Below, in pieces: positions 7,746-17,965 of a DNA stretch of 64,000 nucleotides. The notes under the pieces are model-generated. The model was not told the DNA's origin, ran no database searches, and saw only the letters and a program-made list of their open reading frames with translations. The position numbers were made by a program, and so were the translations under genes. The stretch is from Candidatus Ribeiella danica (GTDB taxonomy: Bacteria; Chloroflexota; Chloroflexia; Chloroflexales; Roseiflexaceae): the NCBI GenBank assembly GCA_016717335.1, contig JADKFS010000019.1, forward strand, positions 496,001 to 560,000. The letters run 5' to 3'. Every line of letters begins with the position of its first letter. The stretch's first letter is position 1.

Positions 7746-8539
7746 CACCCCGCATCCTGCATCACGGCGCTGCGGCCGCCGTCGATCAGGATCGTCGTGC
7801 CGGAGATGAAGCCGGCCAGCGGGCTGCCGAGGAACGCGACCAGCGCGCCGACGTCGGCGGGCGCGCCGATCCGGCCGACCGGGTGGATTCGCTCGATCTG
7901 GCCGCGCTTTGCCGCCGGGTCGGGGAACCGGCCAAACCACTCGACGTTCATCGGCGTGTCGACGAAGCCGGGCGCCACGCCGACGGCGCGGATGTGCGGC
8001 CCCCACTCCAGCGCCAGCGACTGCACCAGCGCCGTCAGGCCCGCCTTGGCGACGTTGTAGGGGAAGCTGTTGGGGATGGTGAAGAAGGCGTGGTTCGACG
8101 CGATGATGATCACCGCCGGGCTGGCGGCGCGGTCGAGGTGCCGCTTGGCGGCCTGCGCCACGCGCCAGTGCGCGGCCAGGTTGAGGTCGAGGTTGGCCTG
8201 CCAGTCGTCCTCGCCGCACTGCGCCGCGCCGACGTTGAAGTTGCGCCCGGCGTTCGACACCAGCAGGTCGATCCCGCCCAGCTGATCGGCCGCCCACGCG
8301 ACGAACGCGCGGGCCGCCGCGCCGTCGGCCAGGTCGGCCGCCTGGTACAGCCCGCGCCGCCCCTGCCGCTCGACGTCCGCCAGGAACTGCCGCGCGCCGT
8401 CGCTCTGCGCGCTCTCCAGCCCGCAGCCCGCGACGTCGCAGCCGGCCCGCGCCAGCGCCAGCGCGATCCCCGCGCCGATGCCGCTGCTCACGCCCGTCAC
8501 GATCGCGCGACGCTCGGACAAGTCAATATTCAGTGTCAT
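7745..8539 (-). CDS. SDR family NAD(P)-dependent oxidoreductase
   Basis: A 264-residue classical short-chain dehydrogenase. It has TGVSSGIG (residues 15-22, cofactor binding), NAGRN (near 95), a catalytic Ser in IIIASNHA (near 147), the YNVAK catalytic Tyr/Lys (near 161-165), VAPGFVDTPM and the C-terminal SGTTILIDGG. Length and motifs are normal for the family. It is the 3' gene of the ABC-transporter / aldolase / epimerase / enolase run, 79 bp after the enolase-superfamily gene, so it probably oxidises or reduces a sugar acid or its lactone. The exact substrate cannot be read from sequence. Confidence 0.9.
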   Translation of the reverse strand: MTLNIDLSERRAIVTGVSSGIGAGIALALARAGCDVAGCGLESAQSDGARQFLADVERQGRRGLYQAADLADGAAARAFVAWAADQLGGIDLLVSNAGRNFNVGAAQCGEDDWQANLDLNLAAHWRVAQAAKRHLDRAASPAVIIIASNHAFFTIPNSFPYNVAKAGLTALVQSLALEWGPHIRAVGVAPGFVDTPMNVEWFGRFPDPAAKRGQIERIHPVGRIGAPADVGALVAFLGSPLAGFISGTTILIDGGRSAVMQDAG

Positions 8540-8618
8540 AGGTTTTGAGCCACACAGGCGCGGAGGGCGCAGAGAGGTGGGATAGCTATGCTCTGTGCCC
8601 TCTGCGCCTCTATGGTGA

Positions 8619-9776
8619 TTACAGCTGGTCCACCGGCTTGCGGCGCTCCCAGCCGGGCCGGAACAGCGGCAGGAAGTTGTTCGGGTTGTACGGGTGCCGG
8701 GCGATCTCGTCGTAGTTCAGGTCGCTGCCCCAGCCGACCCGGTCGTCCTCCAGCTCGATGAAGCCGTCGGCGACGGCGATCGGGTTGGTGAGGATGCGCG
8801 CGCTCCAGTCGTCGTTGAACTCGTCGAAGATCTCGTGGATGAAGAAGTTCGGCGTGGCCGTGTTCAGGTGCGCGCAGACCAGCGAGCAGAGCGGCCCCTG
8901 CGCGCTGTGCGGCGCGGTCACGCCGTTGTACGCGTTCACCATGCCGCAGACCTGCTTGGACGCCGTCAGGCCCAGGTACTGCGGCTCGAGCTGGATGATG
9001 TGCACGGCGTCGTGCGCCAGCAGCTCGCTGAACTGCTGCGTGCAGTAGTAGTCCTCGCCGCAGGCCACCGGCACGGGGCTGCGCCTGGCCACCTCGACCA
9101 TCGAGGAGATGCGCTGGGGCGGCACCGGCGCCTCGAACCAGGTCGGCTGGTACGGCGCCATCGCGTCGGCGAACTGCAGGGCGGTGTGCACGCTGAAGCG
9201 GTTGTGGCCCTCGATCAGGATGTCCACGTCCGGGCCGACCGCCTCGCGCACCGCCGCGATGATCTCGACCGCCAGCGCGAAGTCGGCCCGCTCGACCACG
9301 CGCCAGGCCGGGCCGAACGGGTCGAACTTGAGCGCGGTGTAGCCGCGCGCGACCACCTCTCTGGCCTTGTCGTGGAAGCTCTGCGGCTCGCGCGGGCCGC
9401 GGTACCAGCCGTTCGCGTAGGTGCGCAGCCGCTGGTGGCAGCGCCCGCCGATCAGCTTGTAGACCGGCTGGCCGGTGGCCTTGCCCATGATATCCCAGCA
9501 GGCGAACTCGATCCCCGCCAGCGCGGCGCCCTGGATCTGCCCGCCGTCGGAGAAGACCTCGCGGAACAGCCGCAGGGTGTGGTTCTCCACGTCGAACGGG
9601 TCCTGGTCGATCACGAAGCGCTTCAGCTCGTGGACGGCCGCCTCGACGGTCTTGGCGAAGCCGTTCAGGGTAGCCTCGCCGATCCCGTGCAGGCCCTCGT
9701 CGGTGTCCACGCGCGTGAACACCCAGTTCTTCCAGGCGTTGCCGACGATGTAGGTGGTGACGTCGGTGATTTTCAT
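8619..9776 (-). CDS. Enolase-superfamily sugar-acid dehydratase (galactonate/mannonate-type)
   Basis: A 385-residue mandelate racemase/muconate lactonizing enzyme. The N-terminal lid runs from MKITDVTTYIVG to VYKLIGGR; the barrel carries ALKFDPFGP (candidate Lys), the metal-ligand blocks DILIEGHNRF, WFEAPVPP and ACGEDYY, and APHSAQGP with a candidate catalytic His. The open frame extends far upstream, but that part is an antisense-type shadow of the next gene. The ATG at 9776 starts the conserved MKIT strand, overlaps the preceding stop by ATGA (9773-9776) and fits the family length. Likely dehydrates an aldonate to a 2-keto-3-deoxy acid. Confidence 0.92.
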   Translation of the reverse strand: MKITDVTTYIVGNAWKNWVFTRVDTDEGLHGIGEATLNGFAKTVEAAVHELKRFVIDQDPFDVENHTLRLFREVFSDGGQIQGAALAGIEFACWDIMGKATGQPVYKLIGGRCHQRLRTYANGWYRGPREPQSFHDKAREVVARGYTALKFDPFGPAWRVVERADFALAVEIIAAVREAVGPDVDILIEGHNRFSVHTALQFADAMAPYQPTWFEAPVPPQRISSMVEVARRSPVPVACGEDYYCTQQFSELLAHDAVHIIQLEPQYLGLTASKQVCGMVNAYNGVTAPHSAQGPLCSLVCAHLNTATPNFFIHEIFDEFNDDWSARILTNPIAVADGFIELEDDRVGWGSDLNYDEIARHPYNPNNFLPLFRPGWERRKPVDQL

Positions 9777-10738
9777 GCGGTTAGCTCGATCTCCAGCCGC
9801 CACGCGCGCGACCCGCGCGGCGGCAGCGTCTCGTACAGGCTGTGAATGGTCACCGCGTCGGCGAGCGAGTCCTGCGCGCCGATGCACGGCTCCAGCCCGA
9901 GGTTGTAGTAGGGCGCGCCGCCGTCGCCGGCCCAGGCGCCCAGGTTCATCCAGACGGCCACCTGCGGCAGCAGCGCCGTGTCCCAGCGCATGCGCAGCTC
10001 GCCGTCGGGCGCGCTCAGCGCGGCCCAGCCCTGCTCGAGCGGCTCGCTCCACAGCTTGATCGCCAGGCCGGCCGAGCTGTCCGGCAGGGTCGCCAGGTCG
10101 AGGTCGCGCACGGCCGGCGGGTAGCGCAGCCCGCCGCCCTGCCCGACCAGGCCGGGCGGGGCGGCGCCGCCCAGGTTGAAGCGCGCCTCGGGCGGCAGCA
10201 GCAGCCGCATGCCCGGCTCGATCGCCAGCAGCGGGTGGATGCACCAGACGAACTGCAGCGGCGCGTCGGCGTCGTTCGTGGCGGCGTACTCGACCCGCAG
10301 GATGGGCGAGCCCGCGCCGAGGGTGACCGCGCGCTCGAAGGTGTAGGGCAGCGCCGCGCCGCGCCAGCGCGTGCGCAGCGCGACGGTGTCGCGGGCCTCG
10401 ATCAGCTCCAGCGCGGCCGGCTGCGACCACAGCTCGCCGTGGTCCTGCACCGCCGCGCCGGCCCATGGCGGCGAGGGGTAGGCGCACGGCGCGACGCTGG
10501 GGAAGCACTCGTCCCAGCCGCCCGTGTCGGCCAGGGCGACATACGAGCCGCCGTGGGGCACGCGCCGGTAGGCCATGCGCGGGTTGCGCCAGAGCCACTC
10601 GCGGCCGCTGCGCAGGTCGCGCAGGCTGCTGATCTTGCCGCCCAGCTCGGGGATGAGCGCGAGCGAGATTGCGCCGGTGTCGACCTGGACGGCCTCGAAG
10701 CCGTCGACGCTGCCTGTGGTGACATCGATGTGCGACAT
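9773..10738 (-). CDS. Aldose 1-epimerase-like (galactose mutarotase fold) protein
   Basis: A 321-residue protein with the mutarotase-like beta-sandwich pattern: LALIPELGGKISSLRDL near residue 30 (start of the fold), GGWDECFPSV near 72, DHGELWSQ near 100 (His-containing active-site block) and a C-terminal LGLEPCIGAQDSL (catalytic Glu equivalent). These match the aldose 1-epimerase family loosely; a DUF4432-like or glucose-6-phosphate-1-epimerase-like role is possible. It starts 9 bp after the aldolase-fold gene and overlaps the following enolase gene by 4 bp, so all three are translated from one message. Probably interconverts anomers of the imported sugar or acts on a modified sugar. Confidence 0.8.
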   Translation of the reverse strand: MSHIDVTTGSVDGFEAVQVDTGAISLALIPELGGKISSLRDLRSGREWLWRNPRMAYRRVPHGGSYVALADTGGWDECFPSVAPCAYPSPPWAGAAVQDHGELWSQPAALELIEARDTVALRTRWRGAALPYTFERAVTLGAGSPILRVEYAATNDADAPLQFVWCIHPLLAIEPGMRLLLPPEARFNLGGAAPPGLVGQGGGLRYPPAVRDLDLATLPDSSAGLAIKLWSEPLEQGWAALSAPDGELRMRWDTALLPQVAVWMNLGAWAGDGGAPYYNLGLEPCIGAQDSLADAVTIHSLYETLPPRGSRAWRLEIELTA

Positions 10739-10747
10739 AGGGCCCTG

Positions 10748-11653
10748 CTATCCGAAGAACTCGCCAAACTCGTCCAGGAACTGCTCGATCTGCGCCAGCT
10801 CGACCGCGTCGAGCGCGTAGGCCGGGCTGCGGCAGTAGTCGCTGGCGATCAGGCCGCGCCGCTTCAGAATGACCTTCTCGGCCTTGACGATCAGCTCGAC
10901 GCCCTGCATCCAGTAGCTGATGTAGGGCAGCAGCCGCTGGTGCAGCGCCCGGAAGCCGGCCTGGTCGGCCCGCCAGCGCCGCCACAGCTCGACGTAGACC
11001 TCGGCGAACGAGCAGCCCGGCTGGATGCCGGCGGCCCCGCGCGCGAGCACGTCGGGCATCTGCACGCCGGCGTAGCCCACCAGCGCGCGCAGGCGCCCGC
11101 GCGAGCGCTCGACCAGCTGGGCGACGTAGCGGCCGGGCGGCTGGGTCTCGACCTTGACGAAGTCGGCGTTCGGCAGCTCGTCGCGCAGGCGCAGGAACAG
11201 CTCGGGCGCGATCCGCACGCCGGTCTGGGCCGGGGCGTACTGGACGATCACCGGGATGCGCACGCCGCCGATCACGCGCCGGAGGTGCTCGAGGATGGCG
11301 TCTTCGCCCGGCCCGAGGAAGTGCGGCGGCAGCAGCATCAGCGCGTCCGCCCCCTGCTCCTCGGCCGCGCGAGCGCGCCGGGCGGCCAGCTCCCAGCTGT
11401 GGTCGGTGATCGAGATCACCCCCGCGACGTCGCTCGACCGGCTGGTCTCGGCCAGCAGCAGCGCCTGCATGCGCGCGCGCTCGGCGTCGGACAGCTTGTA
11501 GAACTCGGTCGCCAGCCCGAACAGCGTCAGCGCGCCCACCCCGGCGCCCAGCAGGTGGCGCACCAGCGCCTGAAAGCTATCCTCGTCCAGCGCGCCGTCG
11601 TCGGCGAAGGTCGCGGCGACGATCGGCACGATCCCGGCGATCGATTTCGGCAT
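10748..11653 (-). CDS. Dihydrodipicolinate synthase family aldolase/dehydratase
   Basis: A 301-residue class I Schiff-base TIM barrel of the DapA/NanA/KDG-aldolase family. Visible are GIVPIVAATF at the start, the G-A-L-T-LFGLATEFYKLS substrate loop, a catalytic Tyr in VQYAPAQTG (near residue 137) and the Schiff-base Lys in ADFVKVETQPPG (near 165). In this locus 2-keto-3-deoxy-sugar-acid aldolase or 5-keto-4-deoxy-glucarate dehydratase is more likely than lysine biosynthesis. The open frame extends 13 codons upstream, but those residues come from a hairpin repeat (11664-11703); I choose the ATG at 11653, which starts MPKSIAGIVP. Confidence 0.88.
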   Translation of the reverse strand: MPKSIAGIVPIVAATFADDGALDEDSFQALVRHLLGAGVGALTLFGLATEFYKLSDAERARMQALLLAETSRSSDVAGVISITDHSWELAARRARAAEEQGADALMLLPPHFLGPGEDAILEHLRRVIGGVRIPVIVQYAPAQTGVRIAPELFLRLRDELPNADFVKVETQPPGRYVAQLVERSRGRLRALVGYAGVQMPDVLARGAAGIQPGCSFAEVYVELWRRWRADQAGFRALHQRLLPYISYWMQGVELIVKAEKVILKRRGLIASDYCRSPAYALDAVELAQIEQFLDEFGEFFG

Positions 11654-11663
11654 GGTACTGTCT

Positions 11664-11703
11664 GGGGTGGGGATGTGGGGGCGCAGCCCCACATCCCCAC
11701 CCC
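11664..11703. repeat. Perfect hairpin, 17-bp arms, between ATPase and aldolase genes
   Basis: GGGGTGGGGATGTGGGG pairs with its exact complement around GCGCAG. It lies just upstream of the DHDPS-family start and downstream of the ATPase stop on the same strand, so it may separate transporter from enzyme transcripts. It has the same architecture as the other dispersed hairpins. Confidence 0.8.
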
Positions 11704-11720
11704 ACCCCCACGAAAGGCGG

Positions 11721-12731
11721 CTAGGCCGGCAGGAGCTCGGAGAGGCGCTCGGGCGCGATCTGCGCGTGCTGGTCGTACAGGTAGCACGAGGCGGCGTGGT
11801 GCCCGCTCAGCTGGAACAGCGGCGGCACCTCCTTGCACTTCTCCATCGCGAACGGGCAGCGGCCCAGGAACCGGCAGCCGGTGCCCTGGTCGCTCAGCTC
11901 GGACTCGCGCGCCATGATCTCGGTCTCGCCCCAGCGCCGGCTGAGATCGGGCCAGGGGATCGAGTCGATCAGCAGCTGGGTGTAGGGGTGCTGCGGGCTC
12001 TTGATCACCGTGTCGACATCGCCGGCCTCCATCACCGCGCCGCGGTAGAGCACGACGATCGACTTGGCCACGTGGTAGGCGGTGGTCAGGTCGTGCGTGA
12101 TATAGATGATCGAGACGCCGTAGTTCTTGTGCAGCCCGCGCAGCGTCTCGAGGATGTTCGCGCGCAGCGAGGCGTCGACCATCGAGACCGGCTCGTCGGC
12201 GACCAGCAGGCGCGGGCGCAGCACCAGGGCGCGCGCCACGTTGATGCGCTGGCGCTGGCCGCCCGAGAGCTGGTGCGGGAAGCGGCCCAGCACGTCCTCG
12301 GGGCGCAGGCCGACCGCGTTGAGCGCCTCTTCCATGCGGTCGCGCGCCTCGGCCTTGGACTTGGCCAGCTTGAAGCGCTCGATCGGCACCGACAGCAGGT
12401 GGTCGACCGGGTAGAACGGGTTGAACACCGCGAACGGGTCCTGGAACACCGCCTGCACCTCGCGCCGGAACGACATGCGCTCGGGGCCGCGCAGCCGGCT
12501 GATATCCTGGCCCTTGTACAGGATCTGCCCGGCGGTCGGCGTGATAAAGCCGAGCAGCAGCATCGCCAGGGTCGTCTTGCCGCTGCCGCTCTCGCCGGCG
12601 ACCGTCACGATCGTCGGCTCGTCGTCCTCGAGCCGGAGCGACACATTGTTCAGCGCCGTCGTCGACGTGCGCGACAGCAGGCCGCGCGAGTACACCTTGG
12701 AGACGTTGTTAATCTCGAGCAATGGAGCCAT
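11721..12731 (-). CDS. Oligopeptide-type ABC transporter ATP-binding protein (DppF/OppF-like)
   Basis: A 336-residue ATPase. It has Walker A GESGSGKTT (near residue 47), ABC signature LSGGQRQR (near 158), Walker B LLVADEPVS and switch His in IYITHDL. The C-terminal extension with LGRCPFAMEKCKEVPP is the oligopeptide/dipeptide transporter C-terminal domain, whose Cys residues can hold an Fe-S cluster. It pairs with the second ATPase encoded just upstream. In this locus the importer probably carries oligosaccharides or sugar-acid oligomers rather than peptides, since this transporter family is often used for these; that is inference. Confidence 0.93.
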   Translation of the reverse strand: MAPLLEINNVSKVYSRGLLSRTSTTALNNVSLRLEDDEPTIVTVAGESGSGKTTLAMLLLGFITPTAGQILYKGQDISRLRGPERMSFRREVQAVFQDPFAVFNPFYPVDHLLSVPIERFKLAKSKAEARDRMEEALNAVGLRPEDVLGRFPHQLSGGQRQRINVARALVLRPRLLVADEPVSMVDASLRANILETLRGLHKNYGVSIIYITHDLTTAYHVAKSIVVLYRGAVMEAGDVDTVIKSPQHPYTQLLIDSIPWPDLSRRWGETEIMARESELSDQGTGCRFLGRCPFAMEKCKEVPPLFQLSGHHAASCYLYDQHAQIAPERLSELLPA

Positions 12732-12801
12732 AGTTGCCTCTCACGACCTTTGCGCTGTTCAGCGAATCCACGACGAGCACGATCGATCGGCGCGGGGGTG
12801 C

Positions 12802-13812
<1,011 letters not shown>

Positions 13813-13814
13813 TG

Positions 13815-14714
13815 TTACTCCGTTCTACGCACGCGCGGGTTGGCAAGCTCGTCGAGCCCCATGTTGATCAGCGCCAGCGAGCCGAGGATCAGGACCATCG
13901 CCACGGCCGGCCAGAGCGGCCACCACCACCAGCCGTTGAAGAAGGCCGACTGGCCCTGCGCGGCCCAGATCAGGTTGCCCATCAGCGGCTCGCGCAGCGG
14001 GCCCAGGCCCAGCACCGAGAGGTAGAACGCCGTGAACACCGCCGCGAACACCTGGGTCACGAACGCCGCCGCGATGAACGGCAGCAGGTTCGGCAGGATC
14101 TCGCTGAAGATGATCCCGACATCGCCGACGCCGGAGAGCTTGGCGACCGAGACGAACTGGCGCTCCTTCATCGAGAGCACCTGCGCGCGGATCACCAGCG
14201 TCGGCCCCATCCAGGCCAGCAGCATGACCACCAGCGCCATCGTGTAGATCGTGACCGAGCGCTTGTCGATCGAGCCGGCGATCACCACCTGGATCAGGAA
14301 CGCCGGGATGGGCGTCAGGATCTGGCAGATGCCCTTGATGCCCGCGTCGATCAGGCCGCCGAAGTAGGCCGACAGGAACCCCAGCACCACCCCGATCAGC
14401 GTGCCGATGCCGCCGGCCAGCAGGCCGATCAGCGCGGTCTGCCACATGCCGACGACCATGGCCGCGAGCATGTCGCGCCCGAAGAAGTCGGTGCCGAGCG
14501 GGTACTTGAGGCTCGGCGGCTGCTTGCCGCGCACCGACAGCGGGTAGGCGTGCTTGGTGTCCACCGCGAGCAGGCCGATCACGGTGAAGCCGACCAGGAA
14601 CAGCAGGATCAGCAGGCCGAAGACCAGGCTCTTATTGCGGCGCAGGTAGCGCAGCAGCAGCGTCAGCTTGCTGGGCTGCCGAAACTGCGACTGGGGGAGC
14701 GCGATGGTTGCCAT
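13815..14714 (-). CDS. Oligopeptide-type ABC transporter permease (DppC/OppC-like)
   Basis: A 299-residue inner-membrane permease. The N-terminal segment KSLVFGLLILLFLVGFTVI is a membrane helix. PLGTDFFGRDM near residue 90 is the hallmark of DppC-type subunits, and several further helices follow. The cytoplasmic EAA-like loop SVAKLSGVGDVGIIFSEILP contacts the ATPases. Lies between the DppB-like and DppD-like genes with gaps of 10 and 2 bp. Confidence 0.93.
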   Translation of the reverse strand: MATIALPQSQFRQPSKLTLLLRYLRRNKSLVFGLLILLFLVGFTVIGLLAVDTKHAYPLSVRGKQPPSLKYPLGTDFFGRDMLAAMVVGMWQTALIGLLAGGIGTLIGVVLGFLSAYFGGLIDAGIKGICQILTPIPAFLIQVVIAGSIDKRSVTIYTMALVVMLLAWMGPTLVIRAQVLSMKERQFVSVAKLSGVGDVGIIFSEILPNLLPFIAAAFVTQVFAAVFTAFYLSVLGLGPLREPLMGNLIWAAQGQSAFFNGWWWWPLWPAVAMVLILGSLALINMGLDELANPRVRRTE

Positions 14715-14724
14715 CGTGGCCTCT

Positions 14725-15723
14725 CTAGCTCTCGCGGATGCGCGGGTCGAGCAGCGGGTACATCAGCTCCACCGCCACCATGAGGGTCGCGACGGCGATG
14801 GTGATGAACAGGACGATGCCGTAGATCACCAGGAAGTCGTTGGACTTGATCGCGTCGGTCAGCACCGTGCCCAGGCCGGGCAGGCCGAACATCTGCTCGA
14901 TCACGATCTGCGAGGTGATGATGTTGCCGAGCGCCAGCGCCAGGCCGGTGACCTGCGGCAGCAGCGCGTTGCGCAGGTAGTAGTCGCGAAAGATCACCTT
15001 GCCGCCCAGGCCCTTGTGCTCGGCGAAGTTCACGTAGTCCTCGCCCTGGATGGTCACGCCCATGCCGCGCATCGAGAGCGACCAGCCGCCGACCCCGGTC
15101 AGGATGATCGCGAGCGCGGGCAGGATCTGGTGCCGAATCACGTCCATATAGAAGCTGAACGACCAGTCCGGTATCTTGCCGGTCGAGTAGGCGCCGCCGA
15201 GCGGCAGCAGCTTGAGGCGGAAGGCCACGAAGAACAGCAGGAACAGCGCCAGCAGCACCGGCGGCACGCCCTGCATCAGCACGAACGGCGTGGCGAGGGC
15301 GCGCAGCCAGCCGGGCGCGCGCGGCCAGGCGGCCACCGCGCCGAGCAGGTTGCCGATCACAAACGCCAGGATCGTCGTGACGATCAGCAGCGCGATCGTC
15401 CAGGGCAGCGACTCGCCGATCAGCTCCCAGACCGTCTTGGGGTACTTGTTGAGCGAGACGCCCAGGTCGCCGCGCGCAACGCTGGAGACGTAGTCGAGGT
15501 ACTGCTGCCACAAGGACTTATCCAGGCCGAACTTCGTGCTCATGGAGGCGATGATCTTCTCCATGTCGCCGGGCGAGAAGCCGCCGGTGCGCGCCAGCTC
15601 GGAGAAGCGCTCGCGGATGGGGTTCCTGGGCGAGATCCGCGGGATGAAGAAGGTGATCGTCGATGCGGCCCAGATCACCAGGATCAGGAAGAGCAGGCGT
15701 TGGATCAATCTTCTGACGCTCAC
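14725..15723 (-). CDS. Oligopeptide-type ABC transporter permease (DppB/OppB-like)
   Basis: A 332-residue inner-membrane permease. It has an N-terminal helix (RLLFLILVIWAASTITFFI), the conserved GLDKSLWQQYLDYV and GDLGVSL segments near residues 65-95, about six membrane helices, an EAA-type loop NFAEHKGLGGKVIFRDYYLR and the C-terminal LLDPRIRES typical of DppB. It forms the translocation pore with DppC. It starts about 200 bp after the binding-protein gene, past a stem-loop at 15879-15913. Confidence 0.93.
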   Translation of the reverse strand: MSVRRLIQRLLFLILVIWAASTITFFIPRISPRNPIRERFSELARTGGFSPGDMEKIIASMSTKFGLDKSLWQQYLDYVSSVARGDLGVSLNKYPKTVWELIGESLPWTIALLIVTTILAFVIGNLLGAVAAWPRAPGWLRALATPFVLMQGVPPVLLALFLLFFVAFRLKLLPLGGAYSTGKIPDWSFSFYMDVIRHQILPALAIILTGVGGWSLSMRGMGVTIQGEDYVNFAEHKGLGGKVIFRDYYLRNALLPQVTGLALALGNIITSQIVIEQMFGLPGLGTVLTDAIKSNDFLVIYGIVLFITIAVATLMVAVELMYPLLDPRIRES

Positions 15724-15815
15724 GGTCGTATTCCTTGTGCTCAGTCACCAGGTGCCACATCGAAGAGCGCGTGGCGGCAGAATGGCCGCGGCGCATTGCT
15801 GGTACGGAGTTGAGC

Positions 15816-15834
15816 TGGTAGCGGCATGATACCA
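15816..15834. promoter_or_regulatory. TGGTA-N9-TACCA inverted repeat, candidate operator
   Basis: TGGTA and TACCA are spaced by 9 bp, 93 bp upstream of the DppB-like start. The half site resembles the palindromes at 7040 and 7729. It could be a site for the local GntR/LacI regulator. Weak evidence. Confidence 0.3.
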
Positions 15835-15878
15835 CAAACTATGCGGGCCTGGTCACCGCGCCGTATCGAGTCGGCGGC

Positions 15879-15913
15879 GAGCCGCGCGGCACAACGGGTG
15901 CGCCGCGCGGCTC
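15879..15913 (-). terminator. Stem-loop between binding-protein and permease genes
   Basis: GAGCCGCGCGGC pairs with GCCGCGCGGCTC around an 11-base loop, just downstream of the binding-protein stop. No T-run follows. Stem-loops in this place commonly protect the abundant binding-protein mRNA and reduce read-through into permease genes; that is the likely role here. Confidence 0.5.
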
Positions 15914-15927
15914 ATCGGATCGATCGA

Positions 15928-17835
15928 CTACTGGGCCGGCTTGAGCTGGGTGATCACCAGCATACCGGTGTGCGCCCAGAAGGCGCCGTTGGTGCCGCCG
16001 GCCACGTTGTCCTTGGTCGGCCAGTTGGTCCAGTAGGTCTGGTTGTAGGGGATGCGGTGCAGCCACTGGATGATCGGGATGTCGAGCACGTCCCGCCAGT
16101 AGATCTCCAACGCCTTGGCCGCGTCGGCCTGGAACTTGGGATCGTCCGCGCCGAGCGGGGCCATCTCGTCCAGGATCGCGTCGTACTCGGGGTTCTTGTA
16201 GCGCGAATAGCGGCCGTTGCCGGCTGTGGTGCCGATCGCCGCGCTGTAGCGGCTGTGGTACAGCTCGAAGGCCGCGTAGGGGTCCTTCAGGCTGGCGCCG
16301 TGGCCGAACATGTACAGGCCGGGCTTGCCGTCGTTCATATTCTGCTGGGCGTCGGTGCCGAAGTTGACCGCGGCGTCGAAGCCGCCGGTCCTGAGCATCT
16401 CGACCAGCACCGGCACGATGTCGCTGTGAATGCCCTCGAAGCCGTTGATGACCGCGGAGATCGTCTTGCCGTCCTTCTCCCACAGGCCATCGCCGTTCTT
16501 GGTGTAGCCGGCCTCGGTCATGAGCTGGGCGCTCTTGTCGAGGTTGAACTCGCGCGGGTTATACTTGGCCTCGAGCGCCTTGACCGCGGGGCTGTCGACG
16601 AACTTCTGCAGGCCGGGGTAGAGCGGGAACGGGTAGATCGTCGCGATCTTCGCGCCGTCGTAGATCACCTCGTCGATCTTGTCGCGGTCGATCGTCAGCG
16701 CCATGGCCTTGCGCACGTGCACGTCGCTGTAGGGCTCGATCTGCGTGTTCATCCACAGCGAGTTGGGCCACCAGTCCAGGTAGCCGTACGGCGGCTCGCT
16801 GCCGGTGTGCGAGGTGATCTTCGGGTTGGAGTCGAGCAGCTGCTTGGCGACCGAGGAGCGCACGTCGAGGATGGCGTCGAACTCGTTGTTGGCCTCGCGC
16901 TGCACCACGATGTCCATGTTCTGGCCGACCTGGCCGCCGATGTTGACCATGACGATGCGCTTGACCTCAGGCAGCGCCTCGCGGCCGGCCTTGGCCGCCC
17001 ACCAGTCCTCGCGCAGGTCGAAGATCTTCTGGTTCTTGTCCCACTGCACCAGGCTGTACGGGCCGGAGTGCGGCATGTCCAGGCCGCCGGCGAAGGCGTT
17101 CACATCGGCCTGCTTGCTCAGCACGTGCGCGGGGACGATCGGGATGCCGGTGTCGAACTTGAGCGTCAGCGTCTCGAACTTGAAGCGCGGCGCGGGGATG
17201 TTGAAGGTCACCACCACGGTCTTGTCGTCGACCTTCTTGGCTTCCTTCATGTACTGGTCGAACGAGGCGTGGTAGGGCAGCTTGTCGTTCTTCTTCTGGC
17301 CCTCGAACGTGAAGATCACGTCGTCGGCCGTCACCGGGGTGCCGTCGCTCCACGCCGCGTCTTTGTTGAGCTTGATCGTCAGCTCGGTGTAGTCGGGCTT
17401 GGTGTACTCCATGCTGTCGGCCAGCCACGGGATCTCTTTATCGGAGAAGATCCCGAAGTAGTACAGGCCCTCCCACAGCATGTTGTTGCCTTCCTGGTGG
17501 GTGTAGCCAGGCACGGCCCACGGGTTGGTCACCCCAATCGGCGAGGTGATGCTCCAGCCCAGGTTCACGGTACGGTTGCGAGGGACTTCCTTCAGCGGGC
17601 CGGCGGAGAGCGCCGGCTGAGCGGTGGCGGCGGGGGCCGCGGCGGTGGGCGCTTCGGCGGCGGGCGCCGCGGTGGGCGCCTCGGCGGCGGGGGCGGAGGT
17701 CGGCTGCGCGGCGGGCGCCGCGGTGGCCTCAGGCGCAGCGGGCGCCGTGGTCGGTGTGGCGGCCGGAGCGCCACCACACGCCGCCAGCACGATCATCAGT
17801 GCTGCGAGCGCGGCCAGCAATTTGAGCTTGATCAT
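15928..17835 (-). CDS. ABC transporter substrate-binding lipoprotein (SBP_bac_5 / peptide-binding type)
   Basis: A 635-residue extracytoplasmic binding protein. The N-terminal signal MIKLKLLAALAALMIVLAAC ends in a lipobox (LAAC, Cys20). A low-complexity Ala/Pro/Thr linker follows to about residue 78. The mature domain has the DppA/OppA pattern: YYFGIFSDKEIPWLADSME, LNKDAAWSDGTPVTADDVIF, HVRKAMALTIDRDKI, GAKIATIYPFPLYP. First gene of the importer operon, with a GGAGGG Shine-Dalgarno before the ATG. It captures the transported oligomer outside the membrane; ligand unknown, but neighbours point to sugar acids or oligo-uronides. Confidence 0.93.
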   Translation of the reverse strand: MIKLKLLAALAALMIVLAACGGAPAATPTTAPAAPEATAAPAAQPTSAPAAEAPTAAPAAEAPTAAAPAATAQPALSAGPLKEVPRNRTVNLGWSITSPIGVTNPWAVPGYTHQEGNNMLWEGLYYFGIFSDKEIPWLADSMEYTKPDYTELTIKLNKDAAWSDGTPVTADDVIFTFEGQKKNDKLPYHASFDQYMKEAKKVDDKTVVVTFNIPAPRFKFETLTLKFDTGIPIVPAHVLSKQADVNAFAGGLDMPHSGPYSLVQWDKNQKIFDLREDWWAAKAGREALPEVKRIVMVNIGGQVGQNMDIVVQREANNEFDAILDVRSSVAKQLLDSNPKITSHTGSEPPYGYLDWWPNSLWMNTQIEPYSDVHVRKAMALTIDRDKIDEVIYDGAKIATIYPFPLYPGLQKFVDSPAVKALEAKYNPREFNLDKSAQLMTEAGYTKNGDGLWEKDGKTISAVINGFEGIHSDIVPVLVEMLRTGGFDAAVNFGTDAQQNMNDGKPGLYMFGHGASLKDPYAAFELYHSRYSAAIGTTAGNGRYSRYKNPEYDAILDEMAPLGADDPKFQADAAKALEIYWRDVLDIPIIQWLHRIPYNQTYWTNWPTKDNVAGGTNGAFWAHTGMLVITQLKPAQ

Positions 17836-17965
17836 GTCGTTGTGTGCCCTCCAACGGAACTATTTGGTCGGTCTGCCGTCGTCGGTCTGCCTTCCATGGT
17901 CGCAACGTTGCGGTAAAGAGATCCGATGAGTGTCGTCGAATGGCGCCTCCTTCATCTCCGTCATA

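Noticed and set aside
8619..10985. A 788-residue fusion protein
   Set aside because: Only the last 385 codons encode an enolase-superfamily enzyme; the upstream part is a shadow frame of the mutarotase-like gene.
11654..11692. Thirteen extra N-terminal residues on the DHDPS-family enzyme
   Set aside because: They are encoded by the hairpin repeat 11664-11703 and are absent from the family pattern.
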